Under the pieces are notes generated by a model. It was not told the DNA's origin and did not search any database. It saw only the letters and a program-made list of their open reading frames with translations. A DNA stretch of 24,391 bases, taken from Bacillota bacterium (GTDB taxonomy: Bacteria; Bacillota; Clostridia; Lachnospirales; Lachnospiraceae). The first letter of the stretch is position 1. Each line of letters begins with the position of its first letter. The translations under genes and the position numbers were made by a program. The stretch is taken from assembly GCA_023415655.1 (NCBI GenBank), contig JAEZKD010000018.1, forward strand, positions 1 through 24,391, in the 5' to 3' direction. This document shows positions 1 through 9,100 of this stretch, one piece after another.

Positions 1-68
1 TCATATAGTTCAATTAAATGAGCAAGTATTTCTCTTTGTTCTTCTTCAACACGTACTACCTCTATCAT
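1..68 (-). CDS. Partial GNAT-like acetyltransferase (N-terminus only)
   Basis: The first 22 codons of a minus-strand gene that leaves the window at its left edge. The start ATG at 68 is preceded by a strong AGGAGG site (74-80), so the start is well supported. The visible residues begin MIEVVRVEEEQREILAHLIE, followed by LY. An acidic stretch and then a leucine-rich helix ending in LxELY is how many small GNAT N-acetyltransferases begin. That resemblance is the only basis for the family call; no acetyl-CoA site is visible in this fragment. Confidence 0.45.
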   Translation of the reverse strand, partial: MIEVVRVEEEQREILAHLIELY

Positions 69-99
69 AAGATTCCTCCTAAATGAATAAATTGTGTTT

Positions 100-127
100 A
101 TTATAGCATAATTTCCAAATATTACAA
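100..127 (-). promoter_or_regulatory. Promoter of the partial GNAT-like gene
   Basis: On the minus strand there is a perfect TATAAT (100-105) with an upstream TGC giving an extended -10, and TTGTAA (122-127) as -35, separated by 16 nt. It lies about 30 nt upstream of the start codon at 68. It gives the gene its own transcription start, separate from the tRNA upstream. Confidence 0.7.
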
Positions 128-248
128 ACATAATTCAGGTGTAATAAGAACTAGTTTGACTTCTACGATAGATAGTACTTTTCCTAAATATACTTTGCCA
201 ACCTTTTAGTGAAACATTTTTACCTAAGATGCTTGCAGTTTTATGAAT

Positions 249-284
249 AAAAAAAGAGCATCAAAAATTTTCATTTTCAATGCT
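249..284 (-). terminator. Rho-independent terminator after tRNA-Glu
   Basis: The minus strand reads AGCAT, a weaker UGAAAA/UUUUUG inner stem, ATGCT, then a run of T (C followed by seven T). It starts about 30 nt after the tRNA 3' end, so it probably ends the tRNA transcript. Confidence 0.7.
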
Positions 285-313
285 TTCTTGGGTTGGGCTA
301 TTCTTTCGAATAA

Positions 314-385
314 CAGCTCGTAGGGGAATCGAACCCCTGTTTCCGCCGTGAGAGGGCGGCGTCTTGACCGCTTGACCAACGAGCC
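314..385 (-). tRNA. tRNA-Glu (anticodon CUC)
   Basis: A 72-nt cloverleaf on the minus strand. The acceptor arm GGCTCGT pairs with ACGAGCT (one G-U at the first pair) and the discriminator base is G. The anticodon stem CCGCC/GGCGG encloses the loop CTCTCAC, placing CTC at positions 34-36, which reads GAG. The T arm contains the expected GGTTCGATTCC. CCA is not encoded. The CUC isoacceptor usually supplements an essential UUC tRNA-Glu, which is not in this window. Confidence 0.95.
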
Positions 386-408
386 ATATTTATTTCGTAT
401 GTACTAAG

Positions 409-460
409 AAGTACTCCCCTATTCTACTACAAAATTGCTAGAAAGGGAAGTACTTTTTTT
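409..460 (+). terminator. Hairpin with T-run on the plus strand (orphan terminator?)
   Basis: AAGTACT (409-415) pairs with AGTACTT (449-455). An adjacent CCCT/AGGG extension lies across one mismatch, the loop is about 23 nt, and T residues follow. In plus orientation it looks like an intrinsic terminator, but no plus-strand gene lies upstream. It could limit antisense transcription into the tRNA/permease region, or be incidental. Confidence 0.35.
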
Positions 461-599
461 ATGTAATTTTTACCACCTTGATCAGTGGGTTTTTATTGAC
501 TGTTCCACCAAAGGAAAACAAAACAATAGAATCCAACCAATGAGTGGAATTGCAAATAGTAAATCACTCTTCCAAGTAAAATAAGACTATTTCTGTACT

Positions 600-3314
600 T
601 TACTCAATCTCTGATTTTAACCCATCAATAATGGATTCATCCTTCACCTTATAAGTAGAGTATAGCATAGCAATACCTACTACAACGAATACAGATAATA
701 TACCAATTAGATAAGTGAACCAAGGAAATACAAAATCAGACGAGAAATTAGAATCCACTACTCCAAAAATCAGATACGTTATCAGTAGGCTTACTGGCAA
801 TCCATAAAACAAGGCCTTGATTCCATAAAGGAGACTTTCAAATCGTATCATACGATGAAAAGACTTCGGTGTCATACCAACACTTTTGAGCATAGCGAAT
901 TCTCTTCTTCTTAAGGCAAAGCTTGTAGCAATCGTATTGCATAAATTTGTCATACAGATCAATGAGATTAATGCTATAAATCCATAACTAAATACAGACA
1001 TAACAGTCATTAACTGCTTATCTTGTAATGCTTCTTCATATCGATTTGTAATATACACAGAGGAAGAGGTATAATCTTTTATGGTACTTCGGATTCTATC
1101 TTCAATCCCTTGTGGTTTTGTTAAGTTAAAACAATAAACTACCATTCCGTATGGGGTGGTCTCAAAGGATAGCTGATTCAGTAAGATGGAATAAACCTCC
1201 TCCGTAACAATAATTTGAATCGCTTCATCTGCCTCTGCGTAAGAAATTCCAATTGGTAATTGATTCGTAGTTGCAAGTAGCTCCATTGGTACTTTGATTC
1301 GATTTTCTTCGCTTGTTGGAAGTTCTATCTCTTCATAATCATCTTCATCATTGTTTTGAATCAATAAATCGATTTCATCTTGGAGATTAAGATGTAAAAC
1401 TTCACTTTCCATCAAACTATAACCAACTTTATTCTGATGTTTATTAATAAGTATTCCTTGGATTGCCTTATTTTGTTCAGACTCCCCATCCTCTAGAATC
1501 TTCACACCTACCTGCTGTGCATAATCAGAATAAGTCGCATCGTCTAGAATAATTAACTGAGCATAAAGATGAATACCATACTCCCTAATATAATCGTTAA
1601 TCTCATCTTCTGACCACTCCCAGGAACGATATGCTACCTTCCTCATTTCTATCAATTCTTCTGTTACACTAGCTTCTACAAACTCAGAATCTAAGGCAAT
1701 ATCAAGTGTTGAATAAGTAAGCTTGGCACCTTCCTTGATCCCCTCCACTTGAAGTAACGCTTCTATTAACTCATTCTGAAATTCATTCCCATCCAAAGAC
1801 TGCTCAATAGATACCGCTAAATCATAATTCGTACGTTGCATGGTCATCTGAAAAGATTTAGATAGGTAAAACGTATAGGAACCTACACTAATAAATAATA
1901 TTAAGCTAGTTACTAATGAAAATATTAATGCTCGGTAACGCTTTTTATTACGTTTCAAATTCTTCTGTGCTAAATCACCCTCAAGCCCAAAGATGAATCT
2001 TGTTACTCTACTTGTTTTGATGGCTTTCTTTTGTAATTTGATATCTTGGGTCTGTCGAATTGCATCCATTGGGGTAATTCTAGAAGCTCTTTTAGCAGGG
2101 ATCATTGCTGATATTAGAATCGTTAACATAGAGAATACAACTGCGACTAGGATAGAAGTTAGAGATACTTTCATCTGTAGCGGAACTGTAAAACCTAAAC
2201 TATTAGTTAACATGGACCCCACAATACGAAAAGTAATTGCCATACCAGTAATCCCTACTAGGATACCAGATGGAATTGCTATGATTCCTATGACACCACC
2301 TTCATAGAACACGGCATTCCTCTTCTGTTTCTTTGTTGCACCTACGCTTGCTAGCATACCAAATTGCTTGCTGCGCTCAGTTAGAGAAATTGCAAAGGAA
2401 TTATAAATTAAGGAAACACTACCAACCATAATAATCATAATTAGAATGAATGCCAATCCAGTTAACATCTGATTAAAGTTGTCATGTTTAGATACCCCAT
2501 AGAAGGCAAGTACCTCGTTATTAAACACTACTCTAGATTCGCTGAGTCCTAATTTATCTCCAAGTTCAAGACTTTCATTATATATACTTCTTGTTATGTT
2601 GTTTATGAACACAAAAGCATTCACTGTATCCTCTTTGGCTATGGATTCTATATCTAGATAAGTGATTGCTGTATATCCTGGTGCATTATATTCTTCAAAA
2701 CTAGGTTCTTTCATGATCCCAACAATTTGATAGGTTTTTGATTCCTTCGGCATAAACTCTTCTGTTACCTCAAGATCATAACGATCCTTTTGAGTAAGTA
2801 TCGATGTCTTCGAATATTCTCCTATGTACCGATCCCCAATTGTTAAAGCAATGGTATCCCCCACCTCATAAGTAGTTTCACCTTCCACTTTAAAATACTC
2901 TGGTAACACAATTTCATTTTCATTCGTTGGAAAGCGTCCTTCGATTAATTTTAGTGACATTTGTTTCATAGCATCCGTTGTAAATCTTTCGATATAAACA
3001 TAGGGCTTATAATCATTCCTCGTTTGAGTGTCAACCAACTTACCATAGCCTAAATCCTTCGTAAAAGATGTATTCCCAACATTTTTTTCCGACTCTAAAG
3101 CAGCAATCTTATCCACAGGTAAATCGATATATTGCACATGCCATGCTCCATAACGGTCCATCTCCATGCGCTGTAGTAAATCAAGAAAGGTGACTACAGC
3201 AGTGGATACAGCTGTAATCATTGCAACGGATATGATAACACCAAGGATCGTCATAATACTTCTTTTCTTGTTGATTAACATATGTTTCTTTGTTAAGCGA
3301 TTCATAATATTCAT
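600..3314 (-). CDS. ABC transporter permease, FtsX/MacB type, 8 TM
   Basis: A 904-residue membrane subunit of a MacB/LolCDE-like (type VII) ABC transporter, working with the ATPase directly upstream. It has two FtsX units. TM1 is near residues 20-45, followed by a large extracytoplasmic domain (about 46-285) and three TMs (about 290-415). Then come TM5 (about 460-480), a second extracytoplasmic domain, and three C-terminal TMs. Eight TMs exceed the four of MacB and are fewer than the ten usual for BceB, so this is a generic double-FtsX permease. The start chosen is ATG 3314 (MNIMNRLT), 1 nt after the ATPase stop. A GTG five codons earlier would overlap the GGAGGT ribosome site, so it is rejected. 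The regulator and kinase upstream suggest peptide-antibiotic or envelope-stress defence rather than nutrient uptake; the substrate is unknown. Confidence 0.9.
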   Translation of the reverse strand: MNIMNRLTKKHMLINKKRSIMTILGVIISVAMITAVSTAVVTFLDLLQRMEMDRYGAWHVQYIDLPVDKIAALESEKNVGNTSFTKDLGYGKLVDTQTRNDYKPYVYIERFTTDAMKQMSLKLIEGRFPTNENEIVLPEYFKVEGETTYEVGDTIALTIGDRYIGEYSKTSILTQKDRYDLEVTEEFMPKESKTYQIVGIMKEPSFEEYNAPGYTAITYLDIESIAKEDTVNAFVFINNITRSIYNESLELGDKLGLSESRVVFNNEVLAFYGVSKHDNFNQMLTGLAFILIMIIMVGSVSLIYNSFAISLTERSKQFGMLASVGATKKQKRNAVFYEGGVIGIIAIPSGILVGITGMAITFRIVGSMLTNSLGFTVPLQMKVSLTSILVAVVFSMLTILISAMIPAKRASRITPMDAIRQTQDIKLQKKAIKTSRVTRFIFGLEGDLAQKNLKRNKKRYRALIFSLVTSLILFISVGSYTFYLSKSFQMTMQRTNYDLAVSIEQSLDGNEFQNELIEALLQVEGIKEGAKLTYSTLDIALDSEFVEASVTEELIEMRKVAYRSWEWSEDEINDYIREYGIHLYAQLIILDDATYSDYAQQVGVKILEDGESEQNKAIQGILINKHQNKVGYSLMESEVLHLNLQDEIDLLIQNNDEDDYEEIELPTSEENRIKVPMELLATTNQLPIGISYAEADEAIQIIVTEEVYSILLNQLSFETTPYGMVVYCFNLTKPQGIEDRIRSTIKDYTSSSVYITNRYEEALQDKQLMTVMSVFSYGFIALISLICMTNLCNTIATSFALRRREFAMLKSVGMTPKSFHRMIRFESLLYGIKALFYGLPVSLLITYLIFGVVDSNFSSDFVFPWFTYLIGILSVFVVVGIAMLYSTYKVKDESIIDGLKSEIE

Positions 3315-3315
3315 A

Positions 3316-4017
3316 TTACTTACCTCCACCTACTGTCTTGCGGATGACTTCATCTCTGGTGATCTTTCCATCCTCGATGGCAATGATACGGTCCGCTTGC
3401 AATGCGATTCTTTCATCATGGGTAATGACCAATAAGGTTTGGCTATAGATTCGGTTGGAGATTTTTAGTAATTCCATAATTTCTTCACTTGTTTTGCGAT
3501 CTAAGTTTCCAGTCGGTTCATCGGCAAGAATAATCGCTGGATTCGTTATCATTGCACGTCCTATGGAGACTCGTTGCTGCTGTCCTCCTGAGAGTTCATT
3601 TGGTAGATGGTGTAATCTCTTTTCTAATCCAAGAATTTCAACAATATTCTTAAAATAATCTTCATCTACCTTCCGCTGATCCAGTAATAGTGGTAAGGTT
3701 ATGTTTTCCTTTACATTCAGTACCGGTATTAAGTTATAAAACTGATAGATCAGACCAATCTGTCTGCGTCGAAAGATTGCTTGATTCGTTTCATTTAACT
3801 GATAAATATCTGTATTGTCTATGTATACGTTTCCACTCGTTGGTTGATCAACACCACCCAATAAATGAAGTAATGTAGATTTACCAGAACCGCTTGGTCC
3901 TATGATTGCTACAAATTCACCTTTATTTACTGAGAATGAGATATCATCAAGAGCTTTGACTTTAATATCTCCTTTCCCATATTCCTTACACAAATGTTCT
4001 ACTTTTAATAATTCCAT
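3316..4017 (-). CDS. ABC transporter ATP-binding protein, LolD/MacB family
   Basis: A 233-residue cytoplasmic ATPase energising the adjacent FtsX-type permease. Visible motifs are Walker A GPSGSGKST (40-48), Q-loop around Gln92 (YQFYNLIP), signature LSGGQQQR (142-149), Walker B with ADEPTGNLD (165-173) and switch His200. All catalytic residues are intact and the length is standard for the MacB/LolD/BceA group. The ATG at 4017 follows a GAGGTGATG site. The stop is 1 nt from the permease start, so the pair is surely translationally coupled. It probably couples ATP hydrolysis to mechanotransmission through the permease rather than classic substrate translocation; this is known for the family, not seen here. 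Confidence 0.95.
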   Translation of the reverse strand: MELLKVEHLCKEYGKGDIKVKALDDISFSVNKGEFVAIIGPSGSGKSTLLHLLGGVDQPTSGNVYIDNTDIYQLNETNQAIFRRRQIGLIYQFYNLIPVLNVKENITLPLLLDQRKVDEDYFKNIVEILGLEKRLHHLPNELSGGQQQRVSIGRAMITNPAIILADEPTGNLDRKTSEEIMELLKISNRIYSQTLLVITHDERIALQADRIIAIEDGKITRDEVIRKTVGGGK

Positions 4018-4059
4018 ATCATCACCTCGTATTTAACTTGTTTGATTGTTACTATCATT

Positions 4060-4114
4060 AATATACCTAACGAATATGACTACTCGGTGACATAAACGGT
4101 GACAATTTTGTCAC
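4060..4114 (-). promoter_or_regulatory. Activator-type promoter and operator of the ABC transporter
   Basis: The 133-nt gap between the kinase and the ATPase has a -10 like TATATT (4060-4065) but no recognisable -35. The -35 position (about 4083-4088) is instead covered by repeats: on the plus strand two CGGTGAC copies 12 nt apart (4085 and 4097), then an inverted TTGTCAC (4108-4114) giving a 7-2-7 palindrome GTGACAA/TTGTCAC. Repeats overlapping a poor -35 are typical of OmpR-family activated promoters. The response regulator encoded just upstream is the obvious candidate; this link is inferred. Confidence 0.6.
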
Positions 4115-4150
4115 ATAAGAAATAGAATGATGAATTTAACTATGATACTA

Positions 4151-5146
4151 TTATCGATAGATACGAATTTCAAATCTCGTTCCAACACCAATGGTACTGC
4201 TTACTTCGATATTCCCTTTTTGTCTAGTAATAATTTGCTTTGATAAGGCTAACCCTATGCCTACACTATCACTTTTGGCATTCTTCCCTTTATAAAACCG
4301 TTGAAAAATATGAGGTAGGTCTTCTTTTGCGATACCAACCCCAGTATCCTCAATATCAATCTTTGTATATAAATTATTATCATTATAGGAAATCGTAATA
4401 CTTCCATTAGGTTTGGTATGCTCGATACAGTTCTTAATAATATTGGTGAATGCTTCTGCTAACCAATGAAAATCACCTATGATCCTAATTGTTTCTTTGA
4501 TAGGACGTATGTTTAGCGTTATATTTCGCATCTCCATCGAAATGAGCAATGGCTCCACTGCCTTTTTTATCAAAGAATCAACCTCAATCGACGTATTCTT
4601 AAATGTTACTGCATCAGCGTCAAGCTTGGATAGCTTTAATAGAGCCTGTACCAACCATTCCATTCTCTCTAGCCCAGTCGAAATATTTCTCACAAACTCT
4701 TCTCTTTTTTCAAGAGGAAGGGAATCTTGCTCTAACAGATCCACCATCATTCGCATAGAAGTAAGTGGAGTCTTAAGTTGGTGTGAAATATCGGATAAGG
4801 AATCTGCAAGGTAAGTCTTATCTCGTAGTAGTAATTCTGCCTGGGATTGTAATTTCAGTGAAAGTTTATAGATTTCATTTTTTAAAATACTTAATTCTCC
4901 CTCAACATTATCACCAAGATCTAAGGTCCGATTTCCATTCTGAATTCGAACTAGATAATCTGCTAATTCTTTTATTTTCTGATAACGATAGATGCTATAT
5001 AGCATGTTTATGACCATCAGTGTAATCCCAAGGATTAAGAATCCAATCCGAAAACTAAGCCATTCTTGATAGACAAATATACTAAGTAGAACAAAGATCA
5101 GTAATTGAACATACACAAAATATCTTAAGTCCTTGTTATGATACAT
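4151..5146 (-). CDS. Intramembrane-sensing sensor histidine kinase
   Basis: A 331-residue membrane kinase. Two TM helices (about 9-26 and 33-50) are separated by only a handful of residues, so there is no extracellular sensor domain. This is the hallmark of intramembrane-sensing kinases of the BceS/LiaS type that listen to a partner ABC transporter. The H-box SDISHQLKTPLTS places the phosphorylated His at 122. The N-box is NIIKNCIEH (about 235-243), and the G boxes are DTGVGIA (277-283) and GIGLAL (about 296-301). The start overlaps the regulator stop by 11 nt, indicating coupled translation. It should phosphorylate the regulator at Asp51. The exact subfamily cannot be fixed by eye. Confidence 0.93.
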   Translation of the reverse strand: MYHNKDLRYFVYVQLLIFVLLSIFVYQEWLSFRIGFLILGITLMVINMLYSIYRYQKIKELADYLVRIQNGNRTLDLGDNVEGELSILKNEIYKLSLKLQSQAELLLRDKTYLADSLSDISHQLKTPLTSMRMMVDLLEQDSLPLEKREEFVRNISTGLERMEWLVQALLKLSKLDADAVTFKNTSIEVDSLIKKAVEPLLISMEMRNITLNIRPIKETIRIIGDFHWLAEAFTNIIKNCIEHTKPNGSITISYNDNNLYTKIDIEDTGVGIAKEDLPHIFQRFYKGKNAKSDSVGIGLALSKQIITRQKGNIEVSSTIGVGTRFEIRIYR

Positions 5147-5831
5147 GATTACTTCCTTTCTCTAGTAGATAACCCATCCCCCTTACCGTTTTTATTAGCG
5201 TTGGATTGGTCGGATCCTCTTCTAGCTTTTCTCGCAAACGCTTGATGTATACCGTGAGTGTATTATCATTGACAAATTCACCACTAACATCCCAGATTCC
5301 TTCTAATAATTGATTCCTTGTTAAAACTTGACCTGCATGCGAAACCAAAGTAAGTAATAATCGATATTCCATGGCTGTTAAGATGATTTCTTCCTTCTCC
5401 TTAAATACCTTAGCTTCATTTATGTAAATGCGTATATTTTGTATACAAACGATATTATCTAGCGCTTCTTTCTTCTCATAACGTCGAAGAACGGACTTCA
5501 TGCGTGAGATTAATTCTCGAATACGAAATGGTTTTGTGATATAATCATCTGCCCCCATATCAAGACCTTTCACAACATTTCCTTCATCATCCACTGCTGT
5601 TAAAAATATAACTGCTACATCTCGCACTTTTTTTACTTCCTGACAAATCGTATAACCATTCCCATCCGGTAACGATAAATCAAGAAGTAATAATGAGATC
5701 GATGGATCATGGGCTATTTTCATTGCATCAGCTACGGTAGATCTCACGATTACTTCAAAGCCTTCTTGCATAATTGCATATTCTAAACCAGATGCTATTG
5801 TAGCATCATCTTCTACAATTAATATTTTCAT
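5136..5831 (-). CDS. OmpR/PhoB-family response regulator
   Basis: A 231-residue transcription factor with an N-terminal receiver domain: acidic pair E7-D8-D9, phospho-acceptor Asp51 in LLLLDLSLPDG, Thr78 and Lys100 in DYITKPF. A C-terminal winged-helix DNA-binding domain ends in the conserved TVRGMGYLLEK. The ATG at 5831 has a GGAGG site 6 nt upstream. It is the first gene of the regulator-kinase pair and probably activates the ABC transporter genes downstream, whose promoter carries direct repeats at -35. All phosphotransfer residues are present. Confidence 0.95.
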   Translation of the reverse strand: MKILIVEDDATIASGLEYAIMQEGFEVIVRSTVADAMKIAHDPSISLLLLDLSLPDGNGYTICQEVKKVRDVAVIFLTAVDDEGNVVKGLDMGADDYITKPFRIRELISRMKSVLRRYEKKEALDNIVCIQNIRIYINEAKVFKEKEEIILTAMEYRLLLTLVSHAGQVLTRNQLLEGIWDVSGEFVNDNTLTVYIKRLREKLEEDPTNPTLIKTVRGMGYLLEKGSNHVS

Positions 5832-5856
5832 TCGAACCTCCTAACTGATTTGTTTT

Positions 5857-5865
5857 ATTATAGCA
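5857..5865 (-). promoter_or_regulatory. Extended -10 promoter of the response regulator gene
   Basis: The minus strand reads TGC followed by a perfect TATAAT (5857-5862), an extended -10, about 25 nt from the start codon. No good -35 lies at 16-18 nt. Upstream, at 5944-5962, AACAGTTGC occurs twice with a 10-nt period. Confidence 0.6.
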
Positions 5866-5943
5866 CAGTTTATTGACAATTTATCCTTTTTTCTTCCATG
5901 CGATTGAGTTTTCCTATTGAAAGAATCACTATGATGATAGACT

Positions 5944-5962
5944 AACAGTTGCAAACAGTTGC
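5944..5962. repeat. Tandem 10-nt-period direct repeat upstream of the regulator gene
   Basis: AACAGTTGC at 5944-5952 and again at 5954-5962, one helical turn apart, about 85 nt upstream of the -10 element. Same-face spacing is what OmpR-family dimers prefer, so it may be a binding site. It shares no sequence with the CGGTGAC repeats before the ABC genes. Confidence 0.4.
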
Positions 5963-6020
5963 GATTGTGTACTTTTTTAGATCATTTGTAGGAAATGAAA
6001 TTCTTGTGATTATTGTAATA

Positions 6021-6068
6021 ACAAAAAACAGAATGCTTGCACCTAAATCCAATTGGCAAACATTCTGT
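6021..6068 (-). terminator. Rho-independent terminator of polC
   Basis: The minus strand has a 13-bp stem (6056-6068 with 6028-6040, one G-U) and a 15-nt loop, followed by TTTTTT. It lies 50 nt after the polC stop and ends the long housekeeping transcript. The regulator gene downstream therefore depends on its own promoter. Confidence 0.9.
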
Positions 6069-6118
6069 CTTACTGTCATAATAGAAAATTGGTGTATTTT
6101 ACTACTCTTATTTTACTA

Positions 6119-9100
6119 TTAACCCAAGAAATCCATCAAAGAAATCTGGTTCGTAGCTGGTAAATCTCCCATCAAGCCAAGGTCTGCCATCAATTCCACA
6201 ACGGTACCACTGACCTTACAACGAGTTTTAAAGTCATCTCTAGATAGGAATTTGCCATCCTTCACAGCTTCTACTACCTGATCCGCTGCCTTATCACCAA
6301 GTCCATCAATCGTAGAAAGAGACGGCATCAGCTTGCCATCAACGATCTGAAAGTGATGTGCTTTGGCAGTATAGATATCAATTGGTACAAACTCAAAACC
6401 ACGTGCATACATCTCCTGCACTACTTTCATATCTTTATAGACATCTTCTTCTTTCTTCGTAAGCTTTACAGCAGGATCACTCGAAGCCATACGACGTTTA
6501 TACTCTGCCATATGATATTCCAGCCGCTCACGTCCAAGACACATAAGCTCATAGTTAAATGCTGATGCACGAATACTAAAGTAAGCAGCATAATAAGCAA
6601 TCGGGTAATAAACCTTAAAGTATGCAATACGGAATGCCATCATAACATAGGCACAAGCATGCGCCTTCGGGAACATATACTTGATACGCTTACATGACCA
6701 GATGTACCAATCCGGAACATCGTTGGCAAGCATTGCTTCCTCCATATCAGGAGTTAGACCTTTTCCTTTACGAACGCTTTCCATAATCTTAAATGCAAGA
6801 CCATTCTCTACCCCTTTACGAATCAGATAGGTCATAATATCATCTCGAGTACAGATAGCCGTCGAAAGGGTACATTTACCCTCTGCGATCAAGGTCTGGG
6901 TATTATTTAGCCATACGTCAGTACCATGAGAAAGACCAGAGATACGAATCATATCCGAAAAGCTCTTTGGTTTTGTATCACGGAGCATCTGCATAACGAA
7001 GTCAGTACCAAGCTCTGGAAGTCCAAGGGAACCCAAGTCACAGCCCCCGATATCTTCTGGTTTGATTCCAAGTGCTTCGGTTGATTCAAACAACGAAATT
7101 ACTTTTTTATCATCCATAGGAATTAACTTAGCATCCACACCAGTGAGGTCCTCTAACATACGAATCATGGTTGGATCGTCGTGTCCCAGAATATCAAGCT
7201 TTAACAGGTTGTGGTCGATGGAGTGGTAATCAAAGTGTGTCGTGACAGTCTTAGTTGTCATATCATTTGCTGGATGTTGAACTGGTGTGAACGAATAGAT
7301 TTCTTCTCCCAATGGTAACACAATAATACCACCAGGATGCTGTCCAGTTGTTCGACGAACACCCACACAGCCACTGACCAAACGATTAATTTCAGGAATT
7401 CGTTTGTGTTCTTCATGCTCTTCATAGTATTTCTTTACAAATCCAAATGCTGTTTTATCCGCTAAGGTACCAATCGTCCCAGCACGATAAGTTTGTCCAG
7501 CTCCAAAGATAACCTCCGTGTACTCATGTGCCTTACTCTGATATTCCCCAGAGAAGTTAAGATCGATGTCTGGCTCCTTATCCCCATTAAATCCAAGGAA
7601 GGTTTCGAACGGAATGTTATGTCCATCCTTTTTCAGAAGTTCCCCACAAACTGGACAATTCTGATCTGGCATATCACAGCCTGAGCTTGCTTCATAGGCT
7701 TTGACTATCTCTGAATCAAAATCTGAGTAATTACAATTGGCACAGTAATAATGAGCTGGTAAAGGATTTACCTCGGTAATACCAGACATGGTAGCAGCAA
7801 AGGAAGAACCAACCGAACCACGTGATCCAACCAAATATCCGTCTTCATTTGATTTCCACACAAGCTTTTGCGCGATAATATACATCACGGCAAACCCATT
7901 CGAGATAATGGATTTTAATTCATGCTCCAGACGATCTTGTACAATCTTTGGTAAATGCTCCCCGTACATTGAATGTGCTTTTTCATAGCAGATGGATCGT
8001 AATGTCTGATCGGAATTCTCAATGACAGGTGCGCATTTATCTGGGCGAACTGGTGATATCTTTTCAATCATATCACAAATCTTATTCGTATTCGTAATCA
8101 CTACTTCTTCTGCTTTTTCCTTACCAAGATACTTAAACTCTTCTAACATCTCTTCGGTAGTTCTAAAAAATAGAGGCGGCTGAGAGTCAGCATCAGAAAA
8201 GCCTTTTGCAGACATGATAATTCTTCGATACACTTCATCCTCTGGATTTAAGAAGTGGGAATCACACGTTGCTACGACTGGTTTCCCATATTCCTCTCCA
8301 AGCTCACAGATTTGACGATTGATGTTCATCAGATCCTCTTGCGTATTCACGTCGTATCGATCACTCTCTACTAAAAACTGATTGTTTCCAAGTGGTTGAA
8401 TCTCATAATAATCGTAGAATTTGGCCAATCTTGCTATTTCTGCTGGACTTGCATGCCGTAAATATGCTTGATACAATTCTCCAGCTTCACAAGCCGTACC
8501 GACAAGGATCCCTTCTCGATATTTTGTTAGCATCGATTTTGGAATTCTTGGACGACGTGCAAAATAATCTAAGTGTGAAAAGCTTACCATTCGATACAGA
8601 TTGACACGTCCTATGTCATTTTGGCATAACAGAATGCAGTGATAGGTTGGCATCTTCTTAATCGCTTCTGGAGACATTTTTTCTTCTTCATTGATTTGAC
8701 GAAGTGTCGTAATATTCTTCTCTGCTAACATGTTCAAAAACTTCAGATAAATTTCTGCTGTACAACCCGCATCATCGACTGCACGATGATGATTCTCAAG
8801 TGAGATATCTAATGCTTTTGCAACAGTATCAAGCTTATAGTTATGCAATCCATTCAATAAGGAACGTGCAAGTCCAACAGTATCCACGGAAGTCAACTCA
8901 ATCTCAATTCCTAACTGCTCTGCTTTCTTTGTAATGAACCCAACGTCAAAGGAGGCATTATGAGCAACAAGATAACAGCCCTTGATGAATTCCAAAAATC
9001 GAGGCAAAATGACTTCAATGGTCTCAGAACCCATCACCATATCATCCGTAATCGAAGTTAATTTTGTAATCTCAAATGGAATTGGTACTTCTGGATTGAT

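Noticed and set aside
482..586. A 34-codon minus-strand frame with a membrane-like stretch (KSDLLFAIPLIGWILLFCFP), just after the permease stop
   Set aside because: No start codon or ribosome site and a stop directly upstream; AT-rich DNA often reads as hydrophobic. It could be a remnant of a lost gene but cannot be supported.
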